Notes: a model not told the origin generated them from the sequence alone. Counted from the first letter of the stretch, positions 18,343 through 28,508 are shown. The stretch is DNA of 64,000 nt from AP-15 sp963762575 (GCA_963762575.1 CAVXLL010000021.1:1-64000); one strand, 5' to 3'. Translations and numbers: made by a program.

Positions 18343-19154
18343 ATGTCGCTATCCCGCCAAACCGTTCTTGCCGAGCTGATCCCCGATGATGCGCAGGCGC
18401 CGGTCGTCGGCGTCAGCAGTCATTGGCCGTCCCGAAGCGAGAAGGCGCAGCACACCCACTCCCGGCACCAACTTATGTATTCGCAAAAGGGCGTGATACA
18501 CGTCTCCACCCCCACCGGAAGCTGGATACTGCCCCCGACAAGTCGATCTGGATCAGCGGCGGCACCCCTCACGCCCTACTCGTCAAGCGACCTGTCGAAC
18601 TCACCATTTTATGGGTGGCTCGGGACGCCCCCGGCGCGCCGCATTGGACCGGTTGCAACGTCGTGAGCGTCTCCCCACTCATCCGTGAACTGCTCGGCGT
18701 CTGTTCGGAGCAGCCTTGGGACTATCCGCCTGCCTCTCGCTCTTCGCGTCTCGCGCAGGTTCTTCTCGAACAACTCGAAGTGCACGAGCAGGCGCCGCTG
18801 GAGCTACCCGAGTTGAGCGATCCAAGAGCCGAGCGGGTCGCCGCCATGCTTAGAGCGGATCCGGCGGACCGCAGACCGCTCGCCGAGTTAGCGGCGGCGG
18901 CAGGCGCGAGTCACAGGACCATCGAACGCCTTTTCGCCTCCGAAGCCGGGATGTCTTTCGGCAGATGGCGCGTGCGGCATCGGATGATTACCGCGCTGGA
19001 ACAGCTGGCGCACGGGGATAGTGTCGGCGACGTCGCTTACGCGGTAGGTTACGAGACGGCGTCAAGCTTTATCGCGGCTTTTAGGGACACGTTCGGCACG
19101 ACGCCGGCTACTTACTTCCAGGATATCCGTGATCCGCGCGCTCGCAAAGAATGA
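18343..19154 (+). pseudogene. AraC-family regulator (frameshifted), divergent from the SIP-MFS operon
   Basis: The N-terminal cupin part (MSLSRQTVLAELIPDD, HTHSRHQLMYSQKGVIHV) is in one frame to about 18540, where one base is missing. The rest continues in another frame (SIWISGGTPHALLVKRPVEL) to a normal C-terminal double HTH (GASHRTIERLFASEAGMSFG, then VGDVAYAVGYETASSFIAAF). The AraC protein would have regulated the divergent SIP-MFS operon. The break may be a real mutation or a sequence error. Confidence 0.8.
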
Positions 19155-19261
19155 CGGATGATGCGGGTGCCAGTGCGACTTTGGTCGCGCAATGGCCGTT
19201 ATCGGCGCCCAGCTGCCTGTTCCCCTTGTTCCGCGAACCCTTCGCAACCCGCTAGGCGGGA

Positions 19262-20245
19262 CTATCCCCGCTGGGGCGCGGGGACGGCCGGGCGGCGGCG
19301 GCGCACGGTCTCGCGCCACAGGATATAGACACCGGAGCCGACAACGATTGCAGAACCGACTAGCAGGCCCGGGGGAGGTACGTCCCCCCACACTGTGAAG
19401 CCGAGGATCATTGCCCACACCAGCGAAAGGTAGTTGAACGGCACTACGGCCGAGGGGGGCGCCAATGAAAGCGAGCGCGTCCACCAGAACTGGGCGATTC
19501 CGTTGCCGACCCCGGCAAGCGCGAGCATCAGCGCGTCGCGCAGGTGCGGGGCTCGGAACCCGAGCGTCAGCAGGCCGGCGGTGCACAACGTCATAATGCT
19601 CATCTGGTAGAGCGTCAACGTCTCGGTCGACTCGGTCATGCTCATGCGGCGGATCGCGATCGCAACAGTCGAGATTAAGACCGCGTTGCCGAGCGCGAAC
19701 AGCGCGCCGTAAGTCAGAGTGCCGGTGCCGGGATGGGTGATCATCAGGACGCCGACAAACCCGATCATAAGCGCCGACCAGCGGTGGATGCCGATTTTCT
19801 CCTTCAGGATCACGATCGACAGCAGGGTCGTGAATAATGGCGCCGCGAAGCCGATCGCGGTCGCCGAACCGAGCGACAGCACGCTGACCGCAAGGAACCA
19901 GCACAGCATCGAGCCGAATTGCGAGAGGCCGCGCTGCAGATGCTCGCGGTAGCGTCGCGTCCGCAAGACGCCCCATCCGGCGCGCGGCAACACGATCGCC
20001 GCGACGGTCAGGAATGCGAACAGGGTACGCCCGAATGCGACTTCACCCAGCGGATAGGTGGCAAGTTGCCATTTCACGACCGCATTGCCGCCGGCGAACA
20101 TCGCAGTCGAGCCGACCATGTAAGCGATGCCGAGCGGGACCTGGTTGCGCCGCGCCGCAGCCACGTCGGCGACGGTCATCGCGCCGGGCCGTCGATTGGC
20201 CGGATATCCATCAGAAATCTCTGTTATGAGCAGTCCCATACTCAA
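19262..20245 (-). CDS. EamA/DMT-family permease
   Basis: This intact permease of about 327 residues has ten hydrophobic helices in two EamA repeats, the first with YMVGSTAMFAGGNAVVKWQL and the second with GNAVLISTVAIAIRRMSMTE. The TTG at 20245 has an AGAGGGA site six bases upstream; ATG 20239 and ATG 20179 are alternatives. The substrate is unknown (amino acids, nucleotides or metabolites are typical). Confidence 0.8.
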   Translation of the reverse strand: MSMGLLITEISDGYPANRRPGAMTVADVAAARRNQVPLGIAYMVGSTAMFAGGNAVVKWQLATYPLGEVAFGRTLFAFLTVAAIVLPRAGWGVLRTRRYREHLQRGLSQFGSMLCWFLAVSVLSLGSATAIGFAAPLFTTLLSIVILKEKIGIHRWSALMIGFVGVLMITHPGTGTLTYGALFALGNAVLISTVAIAIRRMSMTESTETLTLYQMSIMTLCTAGLLTLGFRAPHLRDALMLALAGVGNGIAQFWWTRSLSLAPPSAVVPFNYLSLVWAMILGFTVWGDVPPPGLLVGSAIVVGSGVYILWRETVRRRRPAVPAPQRG

Positions 20246-20470
20246 ATGGGGTCCCTCTTCATCGGTATCTCCGTCCGAGTGGCAGAGCTCCTATGTCCAT
20301 TTCGTATTGCCGGGGTCACAGGCAGTTGATGATGAGCCGTCTGTTCGGATTGCGGGCCGCCCAATTCTCCGGCCTATTCCAACCGGCCCCAGCACGGCAC
20401 GTTCACCCCATCGAGTGCTTCGCCGCCTCGGCAACGGGTTGACGCCGGGTCGGTCCGGAGGAATTCCGCG

Positions 20471-21026
20471 CTACGGCGATGTGGAAGTGTTCCGTCTTGA
20501 GGGCGGCGCTTTGCAGACGTAAGACGGATGCATCAAGCCAGTTTGCTCGTAAAACACATTTTCGATGAACTCGAATCCGAGTTTTTTCAGGATTTTCTCC
20601 GAAGCACAATTCTGGGGGTGATGCCCAGCGTAAACTCGCGACAACCGCAATTTTTCCCAGCGTATTCGAGCGCGCCGAACGCTGCTTCCGTTGCAAAGCC
20701 TTTGCCCAACAGCGCTTCACGAGATGGAACCCGACTTCGAAATTCGCCTCGCCAGGCGTATAGACCCAGGGCCGAAGCCGGTCGCAGTCGACGAACTCGC
20801 CATTGCGGTGATCGAACAGCGCCCAATACTGAACGCCACCGGACCTCTCCCGCTCGATCTCGGCGCGAAGCTTCTCTCCGACTTGGGACTTGGTGAGTTT
20901 GCCTTGGGAATCAATGAGCGCCGTGATGGCAGGATCCCCCCGCAATTCCATCGCAAGGGGCAGATCCTCGATCTGCCATGACCGCGCCACAAGGCGCTCG
21001 CTCCTGAATTTTTCCGTTTCCGTCAT
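20471..21026 (-). pseudogene. GNAT acetyltransferase, copy 1 (frameshifted)
   Basis: The protein begins MTETEKFRSERLVARSWQIE and has FEVGFHLVKRCW, then one G is missing (about 20705). The correct continuation is in the next frame: GKGFATEAAFGALEYA, the acetyl-CoA-binding helix. Another indel follows before ILKKLGFEFIENVFYEQTGL, ending at TAG 20471-20473. This is a RimJ/RimL-like N-acetyltransferase. A second decayed copy lies at 46729-47137 on the opposite strand. Confidence 0.82.
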
Positions 21027-21099
21027 GACCGCCGGCCGAAAATGGCCCTATTCCTGCGCTTCACAGCGATACCGGCGCAAGTGGGACCGGGTTCGAATC

Positions 21100-21132
21100 C
21101 GGCTTGCTCCAGAGGCGAGTCCGATGCGAACT
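21100..21132. repeat. Dispersed repeat, copy D, with a tRNA-like GTTCGAATCC motif
   Basis: The GCTCCAGAGGCGAGTCCGAT core, continuing GCGAACT, follows a GGGTTCGAATCCGG motif (from about 21089) that resembles a T-arm. No complete tRNA can be folded here. The same motif type recurs near 41470 and 50640. Confidence 0.4.
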
Positions 21133-21449
21133 CGGTCCACAACTGGCGTCGGCGGAGGCTTCCGTCCCCTGGATCGCCCTTGTGCGCCACCGAATTGCCC
21201 GGCGGCGAGCCCGAGAGCGCCCGAGCGCGAGCGCGATGAGGCGCTGGGGGCCGGCCGGGAAGAGCTGCTCTGAAGTCCGGACAGCCGATGCGAATGTCCG
21301 CAAAGGATCGAAGCAGGAGTTGGCGCTGCTCAGCTATCCCTTCGCACTTAACACCGTAATTCAGAGTCGTGCTACTGGTGCGCGAAAGTGTTGGCGGCGT
21401 TCTGAAAGGGGTACTTGCAGCTCGGCGATGGAGATTGTTTATGGACAAG

Positions 21450-21771
21450 GTCTGGATCGAAAAGCTCCCTCGGGCAAATATCCCAAGCTCACCGGCTGGG
21501 TCGAAGAGAGCATCGATGAAACGCTGACTTTTTACCGTCTGCCGCGTCAGCATCATAAGCATCTCAAATCGACCAACATGCTGGAGCATCTGAATGAGGA
21601 GATCAAACGCCGCACTCACGTCGTGCGCATCTTCCCCAATGCGAGAGCTGCTTGCGGCTGGTGCGGGCGCTCGCCGTCGAAACCCACGAGAACTGGCTCG
21701 AGCAGCATCGCTATCTCAACATGGACGATCTGCGCGAGCACAAAAAGGAGGCGCTGCGCCGTGCCGCCTGA
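21450..21771 (+). pseudogene. IS256-family transposase, C-terminal fragment (frameshifted)
   Basis: The frame reads KYPKLTGWVEESIDETLTFY, LPRQHHKHLKSTNMLEHLNE and RTHVVRIFPNA, a family hallmark. One G is then missing, and the next frame completes the end with VETHENWLEQHRYLNMDDLR up to TGA 21769-21771. The N-terminal two thirds are absent. Confidence 0.8.
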
Positions 21772-22800
21772 CCCCCGACCCGTTCAGCCTAGCCCCACGG
21801 GTCAAGCCCGTGGGCTGACGACCCACGTGCTCGCTCGGTCGAGGACGCTGCGCGCCGGCTCCGCCGATGCCGCCGCCTGCGCGGCGGCATCCTTGACTGC
21901 CGCTGCGCGCGGCGCTCTGCCAGACGGCAGGCCGGGACGAAGGGATGGCCGTATTCCGATCGAACAAAGGGATGTGCTCTTGACCTGAATATCAACCGCG
22001 CTCGCTTACCATGCCCAATTTGCTGAACTTGACGCACACAACTTCGATCCATTCCTCGATACGATGCTGGCGGGCGCGTTTGTAGCGCGGTGGTGCGCCG
22101 GCATACCGGGTCGAGACGGCCGGCGGCGTGTTTCAGGTGCGCGGCGATGATCCAGCACCGCGGGTCGGTGCAGGATTGCATCGGACGCCGCCAGGCAAAA
22201 GTCGAGGTCGATGCGCCGCTAAGCGCCCATGTCCCACCGTCCGGGCTATGAGACGCCGCCGAGGTCGCCGTAATCCGGTAATTCGGCGAATACCCGCCGT
22301 CCGCGGTCGATGACGGCGCCGGTCCCGGTTATTTGGACCGCTTCCGAGGAAGAGTAAACTAAAGGCCGGTAGTCGGCTACTGGTTTCATCATTCCCCGAA
22401 ATCAAATTCATCTCGTGTTGTTGCGGGGGGCTGTGAAGCTTGTGGGCCGCCGCCGACCTGTGGGCAAGGTGGGGGAAACGCATAGCGTTTTCCCAAAATG
22501 TGGGCCATGGTCAGGCGATCCGCCGGAAGACGTTGTGCTGGCGATTTGTCGTATATGGCCGGATTTTGGGCTTCTACTCGCCGAGATCGGAGGTACTTCT
22601 GCCGTTGACTGTGGAGAAAGAACAGGGGTCGATAGCCGACCCCTTGGCGAGCTTGAGAGGCGTTTCCCTCCCAATGTGGATCGAGGAGTCGCGCAGAAGT
22701 AACTCGCCGCATCGGCGAGAGGCGAAGGTGCCGTATCAAGGGCGATCCGGCGCATTGCTGGAGGAGGCTCTGAAACCCGGAGTTCCGCCCTAATGGACGG
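21772..22800. other. About 1 kb without a supported gene
   Basis: The first half is GC-rich with arginine-rich nonsense frames on both strands. On the minus strand near 22250-22330 a short piece reads VFAELPDYGDLGGVS before a stop and could be the end of a lost protein, but I do not recognise it. Around 22430-22700 the sequence resembles non-coding flanks of IS elements. No confident feature. Confidence 0.3.
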
Positions 22801-22804
22801 CGGC

Positions 22805-23390
22805 CACCTGCATCAAATCTTTCATCGAGAGCTTCCGGAGCATCGATCGCAGGATCGAGGTGCGTCTCGATGCGCCAGTTGTCCTAATCCATGGGCAAAA
22901 CGGGGTCGGGAAGACAAGCCTGCTCTCGGCGATCGAATTGACGCTTACGGGGGCAATCCCATCGATGCAGCGCGCTGACCCCGATTATCGCGAACGTTGC
23001 TTCATCAAGGCACGACGGAAGGCAAAGTCGTCCTTAATCTGACGAACGTTGAAGGAGTCAATGAAGCACTTGTGCTCACAATTTTAGCATCCGACGTAAT
23101 CGGGTCGACCACGCTCAGCGAAAAGAAGAAATTTTTCAGTGAGCGGTGCTACCTGCCGCAATCGGCCCTGACCCAGCTTCTGACAATCTATCAGGAGTCG
23201 GACTCCCGGGGTAGACTCTTTACTATCGCGATTTGTAAGTGAATTGTTGGGTCTAGACCGATTGGATGCTTTTGAAATCGCTTTGGAGCAGATTCGTGAT
23301 CTCCGAAACGCCAGGAGGATCGTTAAATCCTACGATGATGTCGATGGGTTAGGATATGACGCTCCGAATAGGGACCTTCGGCAGCGTCAA
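22805..23390 (+). pseudogene. SMC/RecF-like AAA ATPase, N-terminal remnant in three frames
   Basis: The first piece reads IESFRSIDRRIEVRLDAPVV and then the Walker A HGQNGVGKTSLLSAIELTLT. After a frameshift at about 23005 it continues EGKVVLNLTNVEGVNEALVL and CYLPQSALTQLLTIYQESDS. After another at about 23215 it continues LLSRFVSELLGLDRLDAFEI. This matches the head of an SbcC/RecF-type or defence-type ATPase. Walker B and the coiled coil are missing. Codon use is AT-richer than in the neighbours, suggesting separate origin. Confidence 0.65.
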
Positions 23391-23531
23391 AATGCCGCGT
23401 TCCCAACAATCGTCGTCGATGTCTCTCCCCGATTTCTAAATTAACCTTATTAATAGCGGATTGGCTCGGAAATCGATCGCATTAACAGGTCAGTTGATTT
23501 TGCCAACCAATAGTTAATTATATTTAACGAC

Positions 23532-23560
23532 TTGACACAAAACCGAATTGGTCTTTAGTG
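23532..23560 (+). promoter_or_regulatory. Candidate promoter for the NRPS operon
   Basis: TTGACA (23532-23537) is followed after 17 bases by TTAGTG (23555-23560) inside an AT-rich island (about 23440-23640) that contrasts with the GC-rich genome. A second candidate is TTCGAC (23610-23615) with TATATT (23634-23639) after 18 bases. Either would drive the operon starting at 23821. Prediction from consensus only. Confidence 0.4.
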
Positions 23561-23820
23561 TACCAAACTTTAGTTCTCGCTGGTGCATCGCCTTGCCTTA
23601 TTTAGTTAATTCGACTGAGCGCGGTAGCCGTGCTATATTAATCAGTCTGGCGACGACATGCGTTCCACCTAATGGGCTTGCTGCCCGGTCCCCTATCGAT
23701 GTGCTTGCCCTCGGGCTTCACCTTTTCAAACCGCAGATGTCGACGCATTGGGCATGTTGGTAAGCACACTTACACTTGCTCGACTGGAACCAGACCGTCA
23801 GGTTTGCTGGACGAATTTAA

Positions 23821-25734
23821 ATGCGCGTACAACCTGACTCGGTGTTGCGCATGTGGGAAGGGCTTTTAAAACGGGCCCCGGGTGCCCAGCAGAATCAAGC
23901 CTGTTCCCCTGATCTCGATCGCACGCTGCGGCCGTACGTGCCACAGAGGGTCTCCGCAGTTGCCGCGGCCCAGCCCAATGCTATCGCCGTTAGAGCTGGC
24001 TCCGCCTGCTTGACATACGGCGCCCTGAATGCGCGCGCCAATCAGCTGGCCCGTTATTTGTTTCTATCGGGCGTCGGTTCAGAGATCCCTGTCGGGATCT
24101 GCCTCCCCCGCTCCTTCGACCAGATCGTCGCTATTCTGGCAGTGTTGAAGGCTGGCGGTGCCTTTCTGCCGCTGGATCCGGCCTGGCCGGTTGAACGGAT
24201 TCGTCAGCTCCTCGACGACGCCCAATCACCTGTGCTCGTGACCGCCCCGGATACCGCCGAAGCTCTGGCCGGCGCGGGCCGGATTTTCGTGTGTCCGGGG
24301 CGAGATTCTGAGTTGTTGGCGCAATTCGACCCGCACGACATCACCGCCGAGTACTGTCAGCAGCACCTCGCCTACATCATCTACACCTCGGGATCGACGG
24401 GCGAGCCGAAGGGTGTCGAGATCACCCATAGCAACCTGGCCAACCTGATCAACTGGCATCACGAAGCCTTTCAGGTCAATAACGCCGACTGCGCGAGCCA
24501 CCTCGCGGGTCTCGGTTTTGACGCGGCAGTGTGGGAAGTGTGGCCTTACCTCTGTGCGGGCGCATCGGTGTCGCTCGTACCGGAGGCGGCGCGTACCTCG
24601 CCGGAGCCTCTCCAGCGTTGGTTGATCGATCAGAAGATCAGCATCGCCTTCGTTCCGACCGTCCTCGCGGAGCCGATGATAGCGGCGGAGTGGCCGGCCG
24701 ATACCACGTTACGCTACCTGCTGACAGGCGCCGAAACGCTGCACAGCTACCCGCCGTTAACGGCCCCTTATACGCTGGTGAATAATTATGGGCCGACAGA
24801 ATGCGCCGTTGTCGCCACCTCGGGCGCAGTTCAGGTGCAGTTGGACAGCGACGCATTGCCGCCGATCGGGTGGCCGATCGCGAATGTCCAGATTCATCTT
24901 CTCAGTCCGGCTGGCGCGCCGGTGGCGGTGGGCGAGACCGGGGAAATATACATCGGCGGCGCCGGCGTCGGCCGCGGCTACCGCAATCGCCCGCAGCTCA
25001 CTGCCGATCGCTTCATGCCGGACACGTTCTCACCAGTGCCCGGAGCCCGTCTGTACCGGACAGGCGATTTGGGTTGCTTGCTGCCGAATGGCCAGATCGC
25101 CTTCAAGGGCCGCATCGACGACCAAGTAAAAATCCGCGGCAATCGGATTGAACCGGACGAGATAGCCCGGGTGCTCCATCGGCACTCGCTGGTGGCAACG
25201 AGTGCGGTCCTGGCGCGGGGTCGCGGCGCAGGCGACAAGCAGCTTGTTGCCTACATTCTACCCGCCGCCGGTGGCGAGCCTTCCGCCGAAGATCTCCGGG
25301 CGTTCCTGGTAGAACTGCTCCCGGACTATATGGTTCCGAACTACTTTGTGCGTCTCAATTCTTTGCCAGTCACCGCCAGCGGGAAGCTGGACAAGTGCGC
25401 GCTGCCTGAGCCCGCGCCGGAAAACGCCCTAAGTCAAGTGCGGTATCGCGGAGCGCAGACACCCGCCGAGGAGCGCTTGGGTTCGATCGTGGCCGAGGTG
25501 CTGGGCGTGCCGCATATCGGCAGTGACGACAATTTCTTTCTGATCGGCGGGCATTCATTGCTCGCAACCCAAGTAGTTTTGCGCGCTCGAGATGCGTTTG
25601 GCGTCGACCTGACGCTACTTCATCTATTCGAAGCGCAGACGGTGGCCAAGCTGGCCACCACCATCGAGCGGCTGCTGATCGAGAGGCTGAACGCAATGAG
25701 CGAAGAAGAAGCGCAGCGCTACCTGGCTGTTTAA
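23821..25734 (+). CDS. NRPS module 1: adenylation-thiolation didomain, leucine-type code
   Basis: This 637-residue protein has an A domain (about 40-525) and a carrier domain (about 545-620). Core motifs are YTSGSTGEPKG (A3), NNYGPTE (A5), YRTGD (A7), GRIDDQVKIRG (A8) and ASGKLDK (A10, Lys522). The carrier serine is Ser579 in GGHS. Aligning the A4-A5 region with GrsA gives pocket residues DAWFLGNVV plus the A10 Lys, identical to a classic leucine code. There is no condensation domain, so it should load the first residue. It ends LNAMSEEEAQRYLAV, possibly a docking tail. The P450 gene starts 3 bases after its stop. Confidence 0.92.
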   Translation: MRVQPDSVLRMWEGLLKRAPGAQQNQACSPDLDRTLRPYVPQRVSAVAAAQPNAIAVRAGSACLTYGALNARANQLARYLFLSGVGSEIPVGICLPRSFDQIVAILAVLKAGGAFLPLDPAWPVERIRQLLDDAQSPVLVTAPDTAEALAGAGRIFVCPGRDSELLAQFDPHDITAEYCQQHLAYIIYTSGSTGEPKGVEITHSNLANLINWHHEAFQVNNADCASHLAGLGFDAAVWEVWPYLCAGASVSLVPEAARTSPEPLQRWLIDQKISIAFVPTVLAEPMIAAEWPADTTLRYLLTGAETLHSYPPLTAPYTLVNNYGPTECAVVATSGAVQVQLDSDALPPIGWPIANVQIHLLSPAGAPVAVGETGEIYIGGAGVGRGYRNRPQLTADRFMPDTFSPVPGARLYRTGDLGCLLPNGQIAFKGRIDDQVKIRGNRIEPDEIARVLHRHSLVATSAVLARGRGAGDKQLVAYILPAAGGEPSAEDLRAFLVELLPDYMVPNYFVRLNSLPVTASGKLDKCALPEPAPENALSQVRYRGAQTPAEERLGSIVAEVLGVPHIGSDDNFFLIGGHSLLATQVVLRARDAFGVDLTLLHLFEAQTVAKLATTIERLLIERLNAMSEEEAQRYLAV

Positions 25735-25737
25735 CGC

Positions 25738-27045
25738 ATGGGAACCGGTCGCGTGGGGGCGGAATCGCTTGCGCTTCCGGCAACCGCCGGGTCCGAGAGC
25801 CCGCTCAGTCTTTATCGCCTTCTGGACCCGGCGGTGCTCGCCGATCCATACCCACTTTACCGGGCACTGCGGGAACACGATCGGGTCCATTGGGATGCAT
25901 TCCTGCATGCATGGGTGGTCACCGGATACGCTGAAGTGATGACAGTGCTGCATAAATTCTCGGCCGACCGCACACCGACGCCGGAGCAGTTGAACGCGAT
26001 GGGACTCGCCGCCCTCGAGCCGATCGCCCAGGTCATGATCAAGCAGATGCTGTTCATGGACGGACTGGCGCACGCGCGGCTGCGCCGCCTGTGCTCGGCC
26101 GCGTTCACCTCGCGCCGGGTGGACGTGTTGCGGTCACACATCCAGGACATTGCCGATCGCCTGATCGACCGGGTGCTCCCGGACGGAAGCATGGAGGTGA
26201 TAGGCGATTTCGCCAGCCCGTTGCCTGCAATCGTCACGGCGGAGCTGCTCGGCGTCCCGACCGCCGATCATGAACAGCTGAAGGCGTGGTCCGCGGATTT
26301 CGCCGAAATGTTGGGGAATTTCCAGCACAATCCGGACCGCTCGGCTCGTGTGTTGCGCACGGTCGAGCAAATGACAGGCTATTTCGGCGCCGCTATTCGT
26401 CAGCAGGAGCGTCAACCGCGCGAAGGGCTGATCCAGGCCCTGATGCATGCGGAAGTCGATGGAGCGCGGCTGACCGAGGAGGAGGTGATCGCAAATGCGA
26501 TCGTCACGATGGTCGGCGGCCAGGAGACGACAACGAATCTCATTGGCAATGGGTTGCTCACGCTTCTCCGCCAGCCCGAGCAATTGGCCCAGCTGCGCGA
26601 CGATCCATCGATTATCGAGCCGGCGGTCGAGGAGCTGCTGCGCTATGAAAGTCCTAGTCAACACACCGCCCGTATCGTGCCGGAGGATGTGATCCTCGGC
26701 GGCAAGCAGCTGCGCAAGCGAGATGCCGTCATGGCGGTGATGGCGGCAGGCAACCGTGATCCAGCTCGCTTCTGTGATCCCGACAGTCTGGATCTCGCAC
26801 GAGCCGACAATCGGCACCTCGCCTTTGGCTGGGCGGCGCATTTCTGTTTCGGTGCGCCGCTCGCGCGCATGGAGGGTCAGATCGCCTTCACCACACTTCT
26901 CCGGCGGTTGGACCATCTGGCCCTGGTGCCGGAGCCATTGGTTTGGCGTGAAAATCTGGGGCTGCGCGGGCTCAAAGCCTTGCACGTGTCGTTTCGTAAA
27001 AGCGATCATAGGGCGACGCCCGGAGGCGGGACTGTCGCACTATGA
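25738..27045 (+). CDS. Cytochrome P450, probable tailoring oxygenase of the NRPS
   Basis: This 435-residue bacterial class P450 has its oxygen-binding I-helix at GGQETT (260-265), ExxR as EELLR (Glu299, Arg302) and its haem ligand Cys370 in FGWAAHFCFG. The gene lies between an A-T didomain and a condensation gene, overlapping the latter by ATGA (27042-27045). In known systems such as NovH/NovI, an A-T protein presents an amino acid to the adjacent P450 for beta-hydroxylation. By analogy it may hydroxylate carrier-bound leucine. It needs redox partners, which are not encoded here. Confidence 0.9.
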   Translation: MGTGRVGAESLALPATAGSESPLSLYRLLDPAVLADPYPLYRALREHDRVHWDAFLHAWVVTGYAEVMTVLHKFSADRTPTPEQLNAMGLAALEPIAQVMIKQMLFMDGLAHARLRRLCSAAFTSRRVDVLRSHIQDIADRLIDRVLPDGSMEVIGDFASPLPAIVTAELLGVPTADHEQLKAWSADFAEMLGNFQHNPDRSARVLRTVEQMTGYFGAAIRQQERQPREGLIQALMHAEVDGARLTEEEVIANAIVTMVGGQETTTNLIGNGLLTLLRQPEQLAQLRDDPSIIEPAVEELLRYESPSQHTARIVPEDVILGGKQLRKRDAVMAVMAAGNRDPARFCDPDSLDLARADNRHLAFGWAAHFCFGAPLARMEGQIAFTTLLRRLDHLALVPEPLVWRENLGLRGLKALHVSFRKSDHRATPGGGTVAL

Positions 27046-28508
27046 TTGAAGCGATAGAGCTGTCGCCCGTCAAGCGCTTGTTATTGGAAAGGATGCTGAG
27101 CGGGGAGGCGGAGCGGCCTGGTCCGAAGATCGCCGGAGTGAAGCCGCGCGGCCGGGGGATGCCGTCCCCGATCTCGCCCGAGCAGGAGCACGTTTGGCTG
27201 CACGCCTCGATGGCCGGGGATCTCCCGCTCTACAATGAGCCGATCACCATCCATCGCCATGGTTCTTTCGACCTCGCGCTGCTCAAGGAAAGTTTCAACC
27301 ATATTCTGCGCCGGCATGAGATTTGGCGCACCGCTTTTGTAATGGCGGACGGCGCGATCCGACAGATCGTGCACGACGAGTTGCGCATCGCAATGCCATT
27401 GGTGGATCTCAGTCATCTGCCAGAGGCAGAACGCGAAGCCGAGGCGCTGCGCCGCGCCACGGCGGATGCACGCACCCCGTTCGATCTCAGTCGCGTCCCG
27501 CTTTTGCGCGCACGAGTGTTCAAGCTGGCAAACAACCAGCACCGACTTTGCCTGACTTTGCATCATATCATCTTCGATGGCGTTTCGATCTATCGTATCG
27601 TCATCCCGGAGCTGATATCGGTTTACGAGGCGCTTGCACGCGGCAGGCGGCCGGAGCTGGCGAAGCCAGTCCTGCAATATGGTGATTACGCGTTGTGGCG
27701 GGAACTGAGCCTTGCCGGCAACATTGCGCGCCAGATGGATTATTGGCGTCGCCACCTGGCCGGTGAGCTGCCCACGATGCAACTTCCCTACGATCGCGCG
27801 CGGCCAGTCCGCCTCAGCTATTGCGGGTCGATGGAGCATTTCAGCCTGTCGGCTGAGCTAACTCAGGCGCTGAAAGAGCTGAGCCGCAACGAGAACGCGA
27901 CATTGTACATGACGCTGCTCGCTGCGTTCAAAGTTCTGCTGCACCGTTACAGCGGATCGGAGGATATTCTGATCGGCGGCGTTGTCGACACGCGACGGCG
28001 CCCGGAGCTCGAAAAACTCGTCGGTTATTTTCTGAACAGCGTCGTGCTGCGGACTCACCCCACTGGCGACATGCCGTTTTGCGAGTATCTCACCCGGGTG
28101 GAGGCAGAGGTCCTCGGAGCGCTCGCCGCGAGCGATGTGCCGTTCGATCGCGTGGTGCAGGAGCTGCGTCCAAAGCGCGACCCGAGCTGCCACCCAATTT
28201 TTCAGATTTTGTTCTCAATGGAGCCGCCAGCAACCGCATTTCTCGACGGCTGGGACTTGACGCAAATGGAGGTAACGGTCGGGACAGCGAAATTCGACCT
28301 CTATCTCGAGCTCGACGAACGCCCCGAGGGCATCATCGGCCGCTTCCTCTACAGCACTGATTTGTTTGATGCTGCGACGATCCGCAGAATGATCGGACAT
28401 TGGACACGGTTGCTCGAATTCGGTGACGGCGATGCCCGACCGCACGCTTGCCGATTTGCCGATGCTCGGCGAACGGGAGCTGCGCCAGCTTCAAGTAGAG
28501 TGGAATGA
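27042..28508 (+). CDS. NRPS condensation domain protein
   Basis: This 488-residue stand-alone C domain has an N-terminal helix (LSPVKRLLLERMLSGE) of the docking/linker kind, then the domain from about residue 42. The active-site motif is HHIIFDG (174-180), with the second His acting in amide formation. Further motifs are YGDYALW, DILIGGVVDTRRRPELE and VGYFLNSVVLRT. It should join the module-1 aminoacyl group to glycine on module 2. Resemblance ends at WTRLLE; the last about 30 residues are out of frame with the following A domain, which continues the C-A linker in the +1 frame. A split or a frameshift is discussed in the findings. Confidence 0.9.
   Translation: MIEAIELSPVKRLLLERMLSGEAERPGPKIAGVKPRGRGMPSPISPEQEHVWLHASMAGDLPLYNEPITIHRHGSFDLALLKESFNHILRRHEIWRTAFVMADGAIRQIVHDELRIAMPLVDLSHLPEAEREAEALRRATADARTPFDLSRVPLLRARVFKLANNQHRLCLTLHHIIFDGVSIYRIVIPELISVYEALARGRRPELAKPVLQYGDYALWRELSLAGNIARQMDYWRRHLAGELPTMQLPYDRARPVRLSYCGSMEHFSLSAELTQALKELSRNENATLYMTLLAAFKVLLHRYSGSEDILIGGVVDTRRRPELEKLVGYFLNSVVLRTHPTGDMPFCEYLTRVEAEVLGALAASDVPFDRVVQELRPKRDPSCHPIFQILFSMEPPATAFLDGWDLTQMEVTVGTAKFDLYLELDERPEGIIGRFLYSTDLFDAATIRRMIGHWTRLLEFGDGDARPHACRFADARRTGAAPASSRVE

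Noticed and set aside
19062..19976. A 304-codon minus-strand frame
   Set aside because: It is out of frame with the EamA permease in the same place and is arginine/proline-rich.
21085..21140. Possible tRNA gene
   Set aside because: A T-arm-like motif is present, but no acceptor stem, anticodon arm or CCA-ready end can be paired around it.
23548..23763. A 71-codon frame before the NRPS
   Set aside because: It starts within the candidate promoter, has no motif and no ribosome site; not an MbtH-like protein.
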